Shown here: positions 16,885-22,358 of the stretch, one piece after another
How positions within the stretch are numbered: position 1 is the stretch's first letter
Layout: every line of letters begins with the position of its first letter
From: a virus
DNA length: 22,358 nt
Reading direction: 5' to 3' (one strand)
Virus record (IMG/VR): IMGVR_UViG_3300025736_000228
Coordinates: 1 to 22,358 of that record
Translations under genes and position numbers: made by a program
The notes under the pieces: generated by a model
The model's input: the letters and a program-made list of their open reading frames with translations, nothing else
Told to the model about the DNA's origin: nothing
Databases searched by the model: none

Positions 16885-17547
16885 TTAAAGAACTTTGTAA
16901 GTAATAACTCTACCAACTTTCCAATCGTTAGGAATATTCTCACCTTTTTTAATTTTCTTATTTTCAATACCATTGGTTATCCAACAAGTACCAAACTGAG
17001 AATTATTACTTCTTTTTTGTTTTAATGAACTATTTTGTCCTATTTTCTTTTTTGTTTCGTCATTATGGGTTTTATTAAAAAAATGATTATCCTCCCCATG
17101 TCTTTTATTTTTTATTGCTTCGTGATAATTTTCAAACCATTTCTTCCTATATTCGATATCATTATAAAACTTATCTAAATGTTTTTCACGAAATATTTTT
17201 CTTACCCTTTTACCACCATTAGCATGAAAATTATATTTATGTTTTTCGTTTTTAAAATTTCCACCCAATCCACCAACAACTAAATTTATGCACTTAGGTT
17301 CTTTAATTAATTCTTCGTTAACAATTTCCCGTTCTCTAATTAAAAGTGAATTTCTATTGTCACAAAATTCAATTATTTCTCTTTTAAAATTTTCTTTACC
17401 GTGATAATAAACACTATTTCTAAGAACTTTACCAGAACCTAAATAACCATCATTAATATTATTGGTTTCATGTACCCCAATATAAAACTTACCGTTTTTT
17501 AAATTTGTTGTTTTATATAAGATATAAAACTTATTTTTATTTTCCAT
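16885..17547 (-). CDS. GIY-YIG homing endonuclease with NUMOD3-like motif, 220 aa
   Basis: Residues 7-40 show a GIY-YIG variant (FYILYKTTNLKNGKFYIG, then GYLGSG), with REREIVNEEL (71-80) supplying the candidate catalytic Glu and INLVVGGLGG (87-96) closing the domain, as in phage Seg-type endonucleases. A NUMOD3-like helix (HFFNKTHNDETKKKIG, 155-170) and a C-terminal WITNG...IP.DWKVGR motif (189-213) follow. Both are typical of free-standing phage homing enzymes. The gene lies 36 nt after the tRNA gene. Its ATG sits in the loop of a 14-bp inverted repeat (17530-17577), with a GTATTTATA motif in the same loop, suggesting timed translation. Downstream is a long gap ending in a terminator. It is probably mobile and not needed for growth. 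Confidence 0.88.
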   Translation of the reverse strand: MENKNKFYILYKTTNLKNGKFYIGVHETNNINDGYLGSGKVLRNSVYYHGKENFKREIIEFCDNRNSLLIREREIVNEELIKEPKCINLVVGGLGGNFKNEKHKYNFHANGGKRVRKIFREKHLDKFYNDIEYRKKWFENYHEAIKNKRHGEDNHFFNKTHNDETKKKIGQNSSLKQKRSNNSQFGTCWITNGIENKKIKKGENIPNDWKVGRVITYKVL

Positions 17548-17577
17548 ACTTATAAATACTCGAAAAATAAAAATAAG
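17530..17577 (-). promoter_or_regulatory. Start-codon hairpin of the GIY-YIG gene
   Basis: Plus-strand positions 17530-17543 and 17564-17577 are perfect 14-base inverted copies. In minus-strand RNA the 5' arm precedes the gene and the 3' arm is codons 2-6, leaving the ATG in a 20-nt loop. A transcript coming from upstream would carry both arms, while one starting at the motif at 17551-17559 would lack the 5' arm. Confidence 0.6.
17551..17559 (-). promoter_or_regulatory. GTATTTATA motif inside the GIY-YIG start hairpin
   Basis: Minus-strand CGAGTATTTATAAGTATGG places the motif only a few bases before the ATG. If it is a promoter, its transcript would be nearly leaderless. Confidence 0.4.
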
Positions 17578-17583
17578 TCAATG

Positions 17584-17657
17584 TAGCGGGAGAGGGACTC
17601 GAACCCCCGACCTCTTGGTTATGAGCCAAGCGAGATACCAACTTCTACCACCCCGCA
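17584..17657 (-). tRNA. tRNA-Met (anticodon CAT), initiator-like
   Basis: The 74-nt sequence folds as a cloverleaf: acceptor TGCGGGG/TCCCGCT, anticodon stem CTTGG/CCAAG with loop CTCATAA, T arm GGGGG-TTCGAGT-CCCTC, and discriminator A. CCA is not encoded. The first pair of the acceptor is a T-T mismatch, and the 5' part (TGCGGGGTGG) and GGTC variable loop resemble bacterial initiator tRNA rather than elongator Met. The D stem needs one bulged T (G[T]AGA with TCTC). Only two of the three G-C pairs expected next to the anticodon loop of an initiator are present. It begins two bases after the HNH stop and so is probably cut from the same transcript. tRNA-Ile2 (CAT, lysidine) remains possible. 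Confidence 0.88.
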
Positions 17658-17659
17658 AT

Positions 17660-18094
17660 TTATCTTTTTCTGCCTTTATTCCGTTCAGAAACACATTTTT
17701 TACAATACCCACTTACTTTATTCCACCTTCCATTATTAACGTGAAATTCGTTTTTATTCTTTTCTTTTCCACAACAAGAACAAAATGAATTTCCTTCCGC
17801 AGCAACAACTCTTTTAAAAAATCCACCATGTCTCCTTTCAGGTAAATTACACCTGACGTGACTAAAAGCAATATTATTTATGTCAAAAAACAATTCCACT
17901 GGATTTTCAGAATGAAGCCAATTTTTTTTATGTTCAATACTTAATTCTGACACATCCAAAATTTCCTCACCACATTTAAAACAAATGTTTTCATTATATT
18001 TTTTCAATAAATGAAATAATATTTGTTTTCTTAATTTACCAGATGCAGTACCCAATGGCATACCTAACTGGATATCTTTAACTTTATTGCTCAT
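17660..18094 (-). CDS. HNH endonuclease with C-terminal zinc ribbon, 144 aa
   Basis: Residues 38-83 form an HNH domain: C38..C41 and H79..C82 as zinc ligands, EH at 54-55 as the catalytic pair, N73/N74 in DINNIAFSH, and a final CN. The N-terminal part (LGMPLGTASGKLRKQILFHLLKK) is a basic helix that may touch DNA. A second zinc-binding unit follows, C105..C108 and C131..C134. The gene has two candidate promoters upstream, one host-like at 18153-18183 and one phage-like at 18228-18236, in a 183-nt gap after the helicase gene. Its TAA is two bases from the tRNA. It may be a free-standing homing nuclease or a small phage HNH protein of another role; the domain alone does not decide. Confidence 0.87.
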   Translation of the reverse strand: MSNKVKDIQLGMPLGTASGKLRKQILFHLLKKYNENICFKCGEEILDVSELSIEHKKNWLHSENPVELFFDINNIAFSHVRCNLPERRHGGFFKRVVAAEGNSFCSCCGKEKNKNEFHVNNGRWNKVSGYCKKCVSERNKGRKR

Positions 18095-18152
18095 TATTCT
18101 TCAATATTTAGCGATAAGGTTATTTTCAAAAAACTTCGTCCTAAAAACAGTG

Positions 18153-18183
18153 CAAATATAAAACGCTTTTTTTTAATACGCAA
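18153..18183 (-). promoter_or_regulatory. Bacteroidota-type promoter upstream of the HNH gene
   Basis: Minus-strand TTG (18183-18181), 20 nt, then TATATTTG (18160-18153) fits the -33 TTG / -7 TAnnTTTG pattern of Bacteroidota housekeeping promoters with the right spacing. A start near 18146 would give a leader of about 50 nt to the ATG at 18094. Confidence 0.8.
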
Positions 18184-18227
18184 GCATTTCTTAAAAAAAC
18201 GTAAAAAAATTTTCCTGACCTCTGGAT

Positions 18228-18236
18228 TGATAAATA
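18228..18236 (-). promoter_or_regulatory. GTATTTATC motif, putative phage promoter after the helicase gene
   Basis: Minus-strand CTACGTATTTATCAATCC lies about 40 nt after the helicase stop and 134 nt before the HNH start, upstream of the host-like promoter. The flanks ACG and CAAT resemble the site at 4651-4659. Confidence 0.4.
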
Positions 18237-18277
18237 CGTAGAAATTCGGAAAAAGTTACAATTTTTTATAAAAATTT

Positions 18278-21200
18278 TCACTCTTTTTTAATAACATGTT
18301 GATAATCACGTTTTTTTACAAGCATATCATTAACACTTTTATGCTTTCCTTGTGGCGCATCGGGGTCTGTTGCCAGAATTTGTTTCATTACCTCATCATC
18401 CCCTGCTGGTGGCACAAATTCTTGTTTTGGCTGTGGTTGAACCTCTTCAGTCGGAACAAGTTTCACCTCTGGTATTGTAATAACAGGTAACTTAGTCGTG
18501 GTATCACCACTGAAATCCAGCAAATCGTCATTTACAGCATCACTTACAGCATCACTTACAGCATCATTTACACCATCATCGAGAGTTTCGATATCGGCAT
18601 TTTCATCGAGTTCAAGTAATCCAGCATTACTTGCTCCCTCAATAGCACCCTCAGTTGCTCCCTCATTATTATCTTCTGGGGCAGCATTGCTTCTCAATAA
18701 CGAATTTATGTCCTCAGTATTTATTTTTTCAATTATTGCACCCTCATCATGTTGACTAATTGCAACATGTATTTCATTTATGGTATTGGCTTTCTTTTCC
18801 AGTTTTTCAACATCGGCTTCATCATAATGTTTAAGGTTCTTATAGTTTTTAGTGTAGACATATTTTGGGTCATCAATAATAATTTGCATAGTATCATTAT
18901 TGAAAACACAGTCTTCGAATGCCTGTCCATCTTTTGCAAATCTGGCTTTAATAATTCTAATATTGGCAAAATTAGCTTCCTGTTGTGCAGGAGTCTTAGC
19001 TACACTCATAAAGAAGTGTGCTTTCTGTACCCTCTTAATACTACCACCAGTTTGATGTGCTTCCACGAATTCCGATCCAAATCCACTACGATTACTTTGA
19101 ATCGCTGTCCATGCGGGAATATCGAAATCAGCAGCAAGTGCTTCAAATCCCTTAATGATTGTGAGTTCAGATTCAGTTCTATCTTGTCTCATCTTATGAC
19201 TTTCCAAACAATCAAGGTAATCCAATACAAGTAAATCAAACTTAAATCCCCACTTTTTCTGATAACTAAGCATCCAATTCCTAACATCCTTCATTGTGGT
19301 ATCTTCTTGACTAAATCTTTTGATGATAAGCCTACATTTACCTTCCATTTCTCTGGCTTTCGCATCAGCAATGTTGAAAACTCGTTCATTTTCTTCGTCT
19401 TCATTCAATCTACTTAATGCAGATTCTGCCCAGATTGTAAAGTGTTTACGTTTAATCTGGTCTTTGGTATCCTCGAAAATAATTTGAGCGACATTCTTTT
19501 CTTGTTCATATGCGGTGTTTGCAATGATTGTGAGGGCGGTAGTATTATGTGTTAAAATATAATCATTAGTTACATATAAATGGTCATCATTTTCAACATA
19601 TATACATTGTGCTTCTTCCTTATGTGAATATTCAATATTCGAAATATACTTATTGTACTTATATTTTTCACGATAAACTACACGACTTTGTTTACGTTCT
19701 AATTGAAATAATTTAATTGTTTCATCTGAAAACGAAATTGTTAATGTATATGATTTTCTGCAAATAATTGTTTCACCATTCTTCTTATATTTACCAATTT
19801 TATCACGAACATTACAAAAACCACCCAAAGACAAAACCAATTCCCTAACATCATTCTTTAGGATTTCGGATGTTGTACTAAATTGAATTCTACCTGCTTT
19901 TGATACATATCCATCACTATCCAATAATCCCTGTAAGAGTGAAATCCTATTATTAATGGAATTATATAAATATGATTCAGGAATATGTTTATTTGGTGAG
20001 TTTACATTAAGATTTAATTCAATAATTGATTGAAATAAACTATTGGAATTACGACCATTTCCAGTTATTGAAAATGTTTGTGTTTTTGAAACTCGTTTCA
20101 CTGACAAATTATTATAATTATTCTCAACAATTTCACTAACCTTGTTAATAATTTCATCATCAACTGACGTAAACCTTGGTATATCTTGTGTTAGACTTCC
20201 ATCACCAATTAATATTCCCAACAAATATGGATCAATTGGTACTATTCTTTCAGTAAATTCAATTGGTTTGATGATTGGAATTCTATAATTTAGTTTGTTT
20301 TTCCTATTATATGTTTTAACATAATCTTTCATTAACACTTCTAATGTTAATGGTTTATATGATAAATCGGGTATTTTAATATGTTTTATTTTACCATCAA
20401 TTTTCTTTGTGGTGTTTGCTGTTCGTTGATTCAATGAATTAACTGACCAAATATGTTCTTTATCACACATTGCAGAAGTACCATCATTAAACTCAACCTT
20501 ATAAATATCACGCAAACCTTGTGGATAAACACCCAAAACCTTTTGTGATTTACCGTCACTACCAATAACAAAGTCATTGACCTTAACATCACCATTATAC
20601 ATCCAACCATTTGGTGTAATTAATTTTGCTGATAACGGTAATGATTTCCCAACACCCGATGGTGTAAGAATCACACCGATTTCACTCTTACCTAATCCAC
20701 CACCAGTTAATGCGTCAATAGCACCAATGCCTGTTGCTATGGTTTCCCTAAATTCTTTTCTCAGTGCTTTTCTAATTCCTTCGGTAAGTGACTCCGAATC
20801 ATCATCCCCTTCACCAATATGTGATATTTTTTGGAATTGTTCTTCAATAGCAGCAATAACATATTTGTTTTTTATCTCACCATTCTTGACTTTATTCATA
20901 ATACTTTCACCCAACTTACGATATTCCTGTTGTTTAATAAAAGCACTTGTGGACTTCTGAACAACATCACCATCATAAAGCATTTGCTTATTAATGATTC
21001 TTTCGTTCCAGAGTTCAATACGTTTAATTACAGCGAATAATGATTCTTCTTCAATCGTGTTATTCGGAGTCTTATATTTGTTAATTGCTTGATGAATACT
21101 CTGATTCTGGAGATTTGGTACTTTATCAAATTCCTTGTAGTATTCCAACATGATGATGAATAACCGTTTAAGGTTAGGATCATCAAAATATTCAATTGCT

Positions 21201-21316
21201 AAATCAGATATTATTTTTTCAGCGAACTCTGGTTCAACCAACAACTGCCATATGAGACGTTGTTGAAATTCAGAACCAAGATATGCTGTTAATGTGTTTT
21301 CTGTATTTTCCGTCAT
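18278..21316 (-). CDS. dnaB: DnaB-family replicative helicase interrupted by an intein, 1012 aa precursor
   Basis: The helicase would unwind DNA at the phage replication fork as a hexamer. An N-terminal helical domain (about 10-170) is followed by the ATPase. Walker A starts at TPSGVGK (218-224) and resumes as TTALTI after the intein (592-597), giving SGVGKTTAL once spliced. Walker B is FDLLVLDYLD (693-702). AIQSNR (738-743) and RIIKARFAKDG (787-797) match the later DnaB/gp41-type motifs. The spliced product is 645 residues, longer than usual because of an acidic tail (about 880-990) with V(N/S)DA and EGA repeats and a basic end (KKRDYQHVIKKE). The intein spans residues 225-591. The stop is TGA, the only one in the window. 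A TATGTTTG box lies about 80 nt upstream, at the end of the preceding gene. Confidence 0.93.
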   Translation of the reverse strand: MTENTENTLTAYLGSEFQQRLIWQLLVEPEFAEKIISDLAIEYFDDPNLKRLFIIMLEYYKEFDKVPNLQNQSIHQAINKYKTPNNTIEEESLFAVIKRIELWNERIINKQMLYDGDVVQKSTSAFIKQQEYRKLGESIMNKVKNGEIKNKYVIAAIEEQFQKISHIGEGDDDSESLTEGIRKALRKEFRETIATGIGAIDALTGGGLGKSEIGVILTPSGVGKSLPLSAKLITPNGWMYNGDVKVNDFVIGSDGKSQKVLGVYPQGLRDIYKVEFNDGTSAMCDKEHIWSVNSLNQRTANTTKKIDGKIKHIKIPDLSYKPLTLEVLMKDYVKTYNRKNKLNYRIPIIKPIEFTERIVPIDPYLLGILIGDGSLTQDIPRFTSVDDEIINKVSEIVENNYNNLSVKRVSKTQTFSITGNGRNSNSLFQSIIELNLNVNSPNKHIPESYLYNSINNRISLLQGLLDSDGYVSKAGRIQFSTTSEILKNDVRELVLSLGGFCNVRDKIGKYKKNGETIICRKSYTLTISFSDETIKLFQLERKQSRVVYREKYKYNKYISNIEYSHKEEAQCIYVENDDHLYVTNDYILTHNTTALTIIANTAYEQEKNVAQIIFEDTKDQIKRKHFTIWAESALSRLNEDEENERVFNIADAKAREMEGKCRLIIKRFSQEDTTMKDVRNWMLSYQKKWGFKFDLLVLDYLDCLESHKMRQDRTESELTIIKGFEALAADFDIPAWTAIQSNRSGFGSEFVEAHQTGGSIKRVQKAHFFMSVAKTPAQQEANFANIRIIKARFAKDGQAFEDCVFNNDTMQIIIDDPKYVYTKNYKNLKHYDEADVEKLEKKANTINEIHVAISQHDEGAIIEKINTEDINSLLRSNAAPEDNNEGATEGAIEGASNAGLLELDENADIETLDDGVNDAVSDAVSDAVNDDLLDFSGDTTTKLPVITIPEVKLVPTEEVQPQPKQEFVPPAGDDEVMKQILATDPDAPQGKHKSVNDMLVKKRDYQHVIKKE
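18531..18578 (-). repeat. Four 12-nt tandem repeats in the helicase tail
   Basis: Units at 18531-18542, 18543-18554, 18555-18566 and 18567-18578 encode VNDAVSDAVSDAVND in an acidic linker. A second, looser set of 12-nt repeats coding EGA lies about 80-100 nt further right. Unit number could vary by slippage. Confidence 0.9.
19544..20644 (-). other. Intein with LAGLIDADG endonuclease in the helicase P-loop, 367 aa
   Basis: The insert runs from Ser225 to Asn591 of the precursor. Its start (SLPLSAKLITPNGWM...VNDFVIGSDG) is a splicing block A with Ser as first nucleophile. DGTSAMCDKEHIW holds the block B His. LLGILIGDGSL (365-375) and LLQGLLDSDGYV (460-471) are the two LAGLIDADG helices with their acidic residues. 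CIYVENDDHLYVTNDYILTHN ends it, with penultimate His590 and terminal Asn591. Thr592 is the +1 nucleophile. Removing the segment restores an exact GVGKTT Walker A motif, which fixes the boundaries. All residues needed for splicing and DNA cutting seem intact. Confidence 0.93.
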
Positions 21317-21395
21317 TATAAAAACATGTGTATGAAGGACGAAAAGAAGGTATTATAGAATTGGTCAGAATTATAGAAATGACCTGCTTCTCGTC

Positions 21396-21403
21396 CAAAC
21401 ATA
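21396..21403 (-). promoter_or_regulatory. TATGTTTG box before the helicase gene
   Basis: Minus-strand TATGTTTG matches the TAnnTTTG consensus and overlaps the stop region of the 213-residue gene, about 80 nt before the helicase ATG. No TTG is present at the normal 19-21 nt spacing. Downstream are two direct copies of TTCTATAAT. Confidence 0.45.
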
Positions 21404-21404
21404 A

Positions 21405-22046
21405 TTAATTTCGTCCAAGTCTTCTCAGCATTTCTGCCCTTTTCGCAGGGTGAAGTTCTCTGATTTGATTGATCGATAAACCTCTGTAATTAATTAAATC
21501 ATAATCATCCCACATATTTTTAATGTCGCTCCTTTTGATTTTATATTCAATTATGTCTGCGATATCAGTTACCACATACATAATGTCAAGAGATTGTTTT
21601 ACAACAGGATTGAATCCGTCAACAAAAAATTCACGTTCAACAATCGGATTCTCATTAATATATAACCCAATTTTACAGGGAACGCCACGAATTGTTTTCT
21701 GTTTAATATGTTGTATTACTGATTGTGGATTATAACGCATTTCATTTCTCCATTCTCTAGGATAAGTATTAATCATTTTTTGATTATATGCGTGAAGATC
21801 GTAACCATAATATTCTGACTCACTGTCGTTAATATCAACCCTACCAAGTTCTGCAACTACATCATAACTTCGTTTTGACAAGGTTTTCTGTAATCTCGTG
21901 ATGGCTCTGGGAAGAATATCTCTGATATCAATCGAATATCTTGTAAAGGGATTAAACTTATCGGCATTAAACATTTTTTCACATAATAAAACATCGCCTT
22001 GAAACAATGAAAATCTAAACACGTTATTATATTCCTTTTTATCCAT
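21405..22046 (-). CDS. Unrecognised protein with internal duplication, 213 aa
   Basis: No known family is recognised. Two segments are clearly related: residues 11-49 (RFSLFQGDVLLCEKMF..DKFNP...YSIDI) and 125-166 (KIGLYINENPIVEREFF.DGFNP...QSLDI). Each has the pattern of a strand, then E(K/R).F, then FNP, then a helix. Between them lies a Tyr-rich stretch (SEYYGYDLHAY) and a PREWRNEMRYNP segment. The C-terminus is basic (HPAKRAEMLRRLGRN). There is no signal peptide or membrane segment. It lies 88 nt upstream of the helicase, which suggests an early or replication-linked role, but that is inference from position only. The ATG at 22046 follows an A-rich leader and a Bacteroidota-like -7 box. 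Confidence 0.82.
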   Translation of the reverse strand: MDKKEYNNVFRFSLFQGDVLLCEKMFNADKFNPFTRYSIDIRDILPRAITRLQKTLSKRSYDVVAELGRVDINDSESEYYGYDLHAYNQKMINTYPREWRNEMRYNPQSVIQHIKQKTIRGVPCKIGLYINENPIVEREFFVDGFNPVVKQSLDIMYVVTDIADIIEYKIKRSDIKNMWDDYDLINYRGLSINQIRELHPAKRAEMLRRLGRN

Positions 22047-22078
22047 TTTATTATTTTTTGATTGTTAGTAACTATTAG

Positions 22079-22109
22079 CAAATATAGCGAGAATCCCTCA
22101 AAGATGAAA
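22079..22109 (-). promoter_or_regulatory. Bacteroidota-type promoter before the 213-residue gene
   Basis: Minus-strand TATATTTG (22086-22079) matches the -7 box. TTTC lies 19 nt upstream (22109-22106), one base from the TTTG consensus. The site falls in a true gap, about 33 nt before the ATG at 22046. Confidence 0.6.
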
Positions 22110-22118
22110 GGATTTTTA

Positions 22119-22358
22119 TTATCTAATTTTATGTTTCTTGTAATACTCAGTAAGCAACTGTTTTTCATTATGATTACAGTATAAAAGGGTTCAACATACT
22201 GTGGAAATGTGCTACCATAAATACTTAAAAACTCGTCATCAATCATCAAATTATAAAGGTTTTTACTTCCCCTATCCTCTGGAGATAATGGTACTTCAAG
22301 TTGTAACAGTTCTTCTTCTGCTTGTTCATTAAGCATCGGTTCTCTAAGATTGACCAAT
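22119..22358 (-). CDS. C-terminal fragment of an unrecognised protein, apparent -1 frame break
   Basis: The gene enters from the right edge. In the first frame it reads convincingly as protein (EQAEEELLQLEVPLSPEDRG, NLYNLMIDDEFLSIYGSTFP, QYVEP). After the TTTT run at 22186-22183 this frame turns implausible and would run 190 nt into the next gene. The -1 frame instead continues as LYCNHNEKQLLTEYYKKHKI to a double stop TAATAA at 22121-22116, just before the promoter of the next gene. A missing T in the run, by mutation, assembly error or ribosomal slippage, would explain this. The family is not recognised and the true start is outside the window. Confidence 0.5.

Noticed and set aside
16478-17547. 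Group I intron carrying the GIY-YIG gene
   Set aside because: No conserved core motifs or split host gene could be recognised around it, so it appears free-standing.
4651-18236. T4-type late promoters (TATAAATA) firing on the plus strand
   Set aside because: The reverse complement of the recurrent motif matches, but no plus-strand gene follows any copy. Placement upstream of minus-strand genes favours the other direction.
18240-18275. AT-only palindrome after the helicase stop as a terminator
   Set aside because: The stem is made of A-T pairs only, with no GC core, so it is too weak to call in such AT-rich sequence.
21857-22357. A 166-codon minus-strand reading frame starting at TTG near the right edge
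   Set aside because: Its second half overlaps the 213-residue gene by 190 nt and does not read like protein. The shorter frame-broken version ending at 22119 fits the gene spacing better.
1-22358. Alternative genetic code with TAG or TGA recoded
   Set aside because: Long fibre and helicase frames have no internal TAG or TGA. Genes end in TAA or, once, TGA. The single TAG in a tiny frame is too little evidence.

Overview
The window is a gene-dense, AT-rich stretch of a tailed-phage genome. Every convincing gene is on the minus strand. A phage origin is supported by a DnaB-family replicative helicase, a set of very large modular fibre-type proteins, four homing endonuclease domains, a single tRNA gene and tight gene packing. 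A host in the Bacteroidota is the best guess. Three minus-strand sites match the TAnnTTTG promoter box typical of that phylum, one of them with a correctly spaced TTG, and the gene starts lack Shine-Dalgarno sequences and sit in A/T-rich leaders. Stops are almost all TAA, with one TGA and no TAG. About 5,700 fibre and helicase codons contain no internal stop, so the standard bacterial code applies.

Read in transcription order from high to low coordinates, the first block (about 22.36 to 18.28 kb) is replication-related. It holds the frame-broken end of an unrecognised gene, an unrecognised 213-residue protein with an internal duplication, and a DnaB-like helicase whose Walker A loop is split by a 367-residue LAGLIDADG intein. 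The second block (18.1 to 16.4 kb) is a selfish-element and RNA cluster. It holds an HNH endonuclease, a tRNA(CAT) with initiator-like features that starts two bases after the HNH stop, a GIY-YIG endonuclease whose start codon lies in the loop of a 14-bp hairpin, and about 400 nt of apparently non-coding but structured sequence closed by a strong minus-strand terminator.

The third block (16.3 kb to the left edge) is a fibre or adhesin locus. Two N-terminal types alternate. Type B proteins start like MAF.TK.NLSDTK and usually carry a C-terminal domain of about 250 residues. Type A proteins start like MAI.L.DN..KP.D.RYL and contain shaft, head-repeat and capping modules. The order is B-A, B', B-A, then B-A, so a two-gene cassette seems to have been iterated three times. 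Modules are shared between genes down to a 74-nt identical stretch. Between the second and third pair lies a self-contained insert of terminator, promoter motif, GIY-YIG gene, heptosyltransferase-like gene and terminator.

Two promoter classes appear. Host-like TAnnTTTG boxes lie in the replication and HNH region. A recurring GTATTTAT(A/C/T) motif, read on the minus strand, lies upstream of the fibre units, both GIY-YIG genes and the HNH gene, and may be a phage-specific promoter. All functions are read from motifs and the general appearance of families. No database search was possible.
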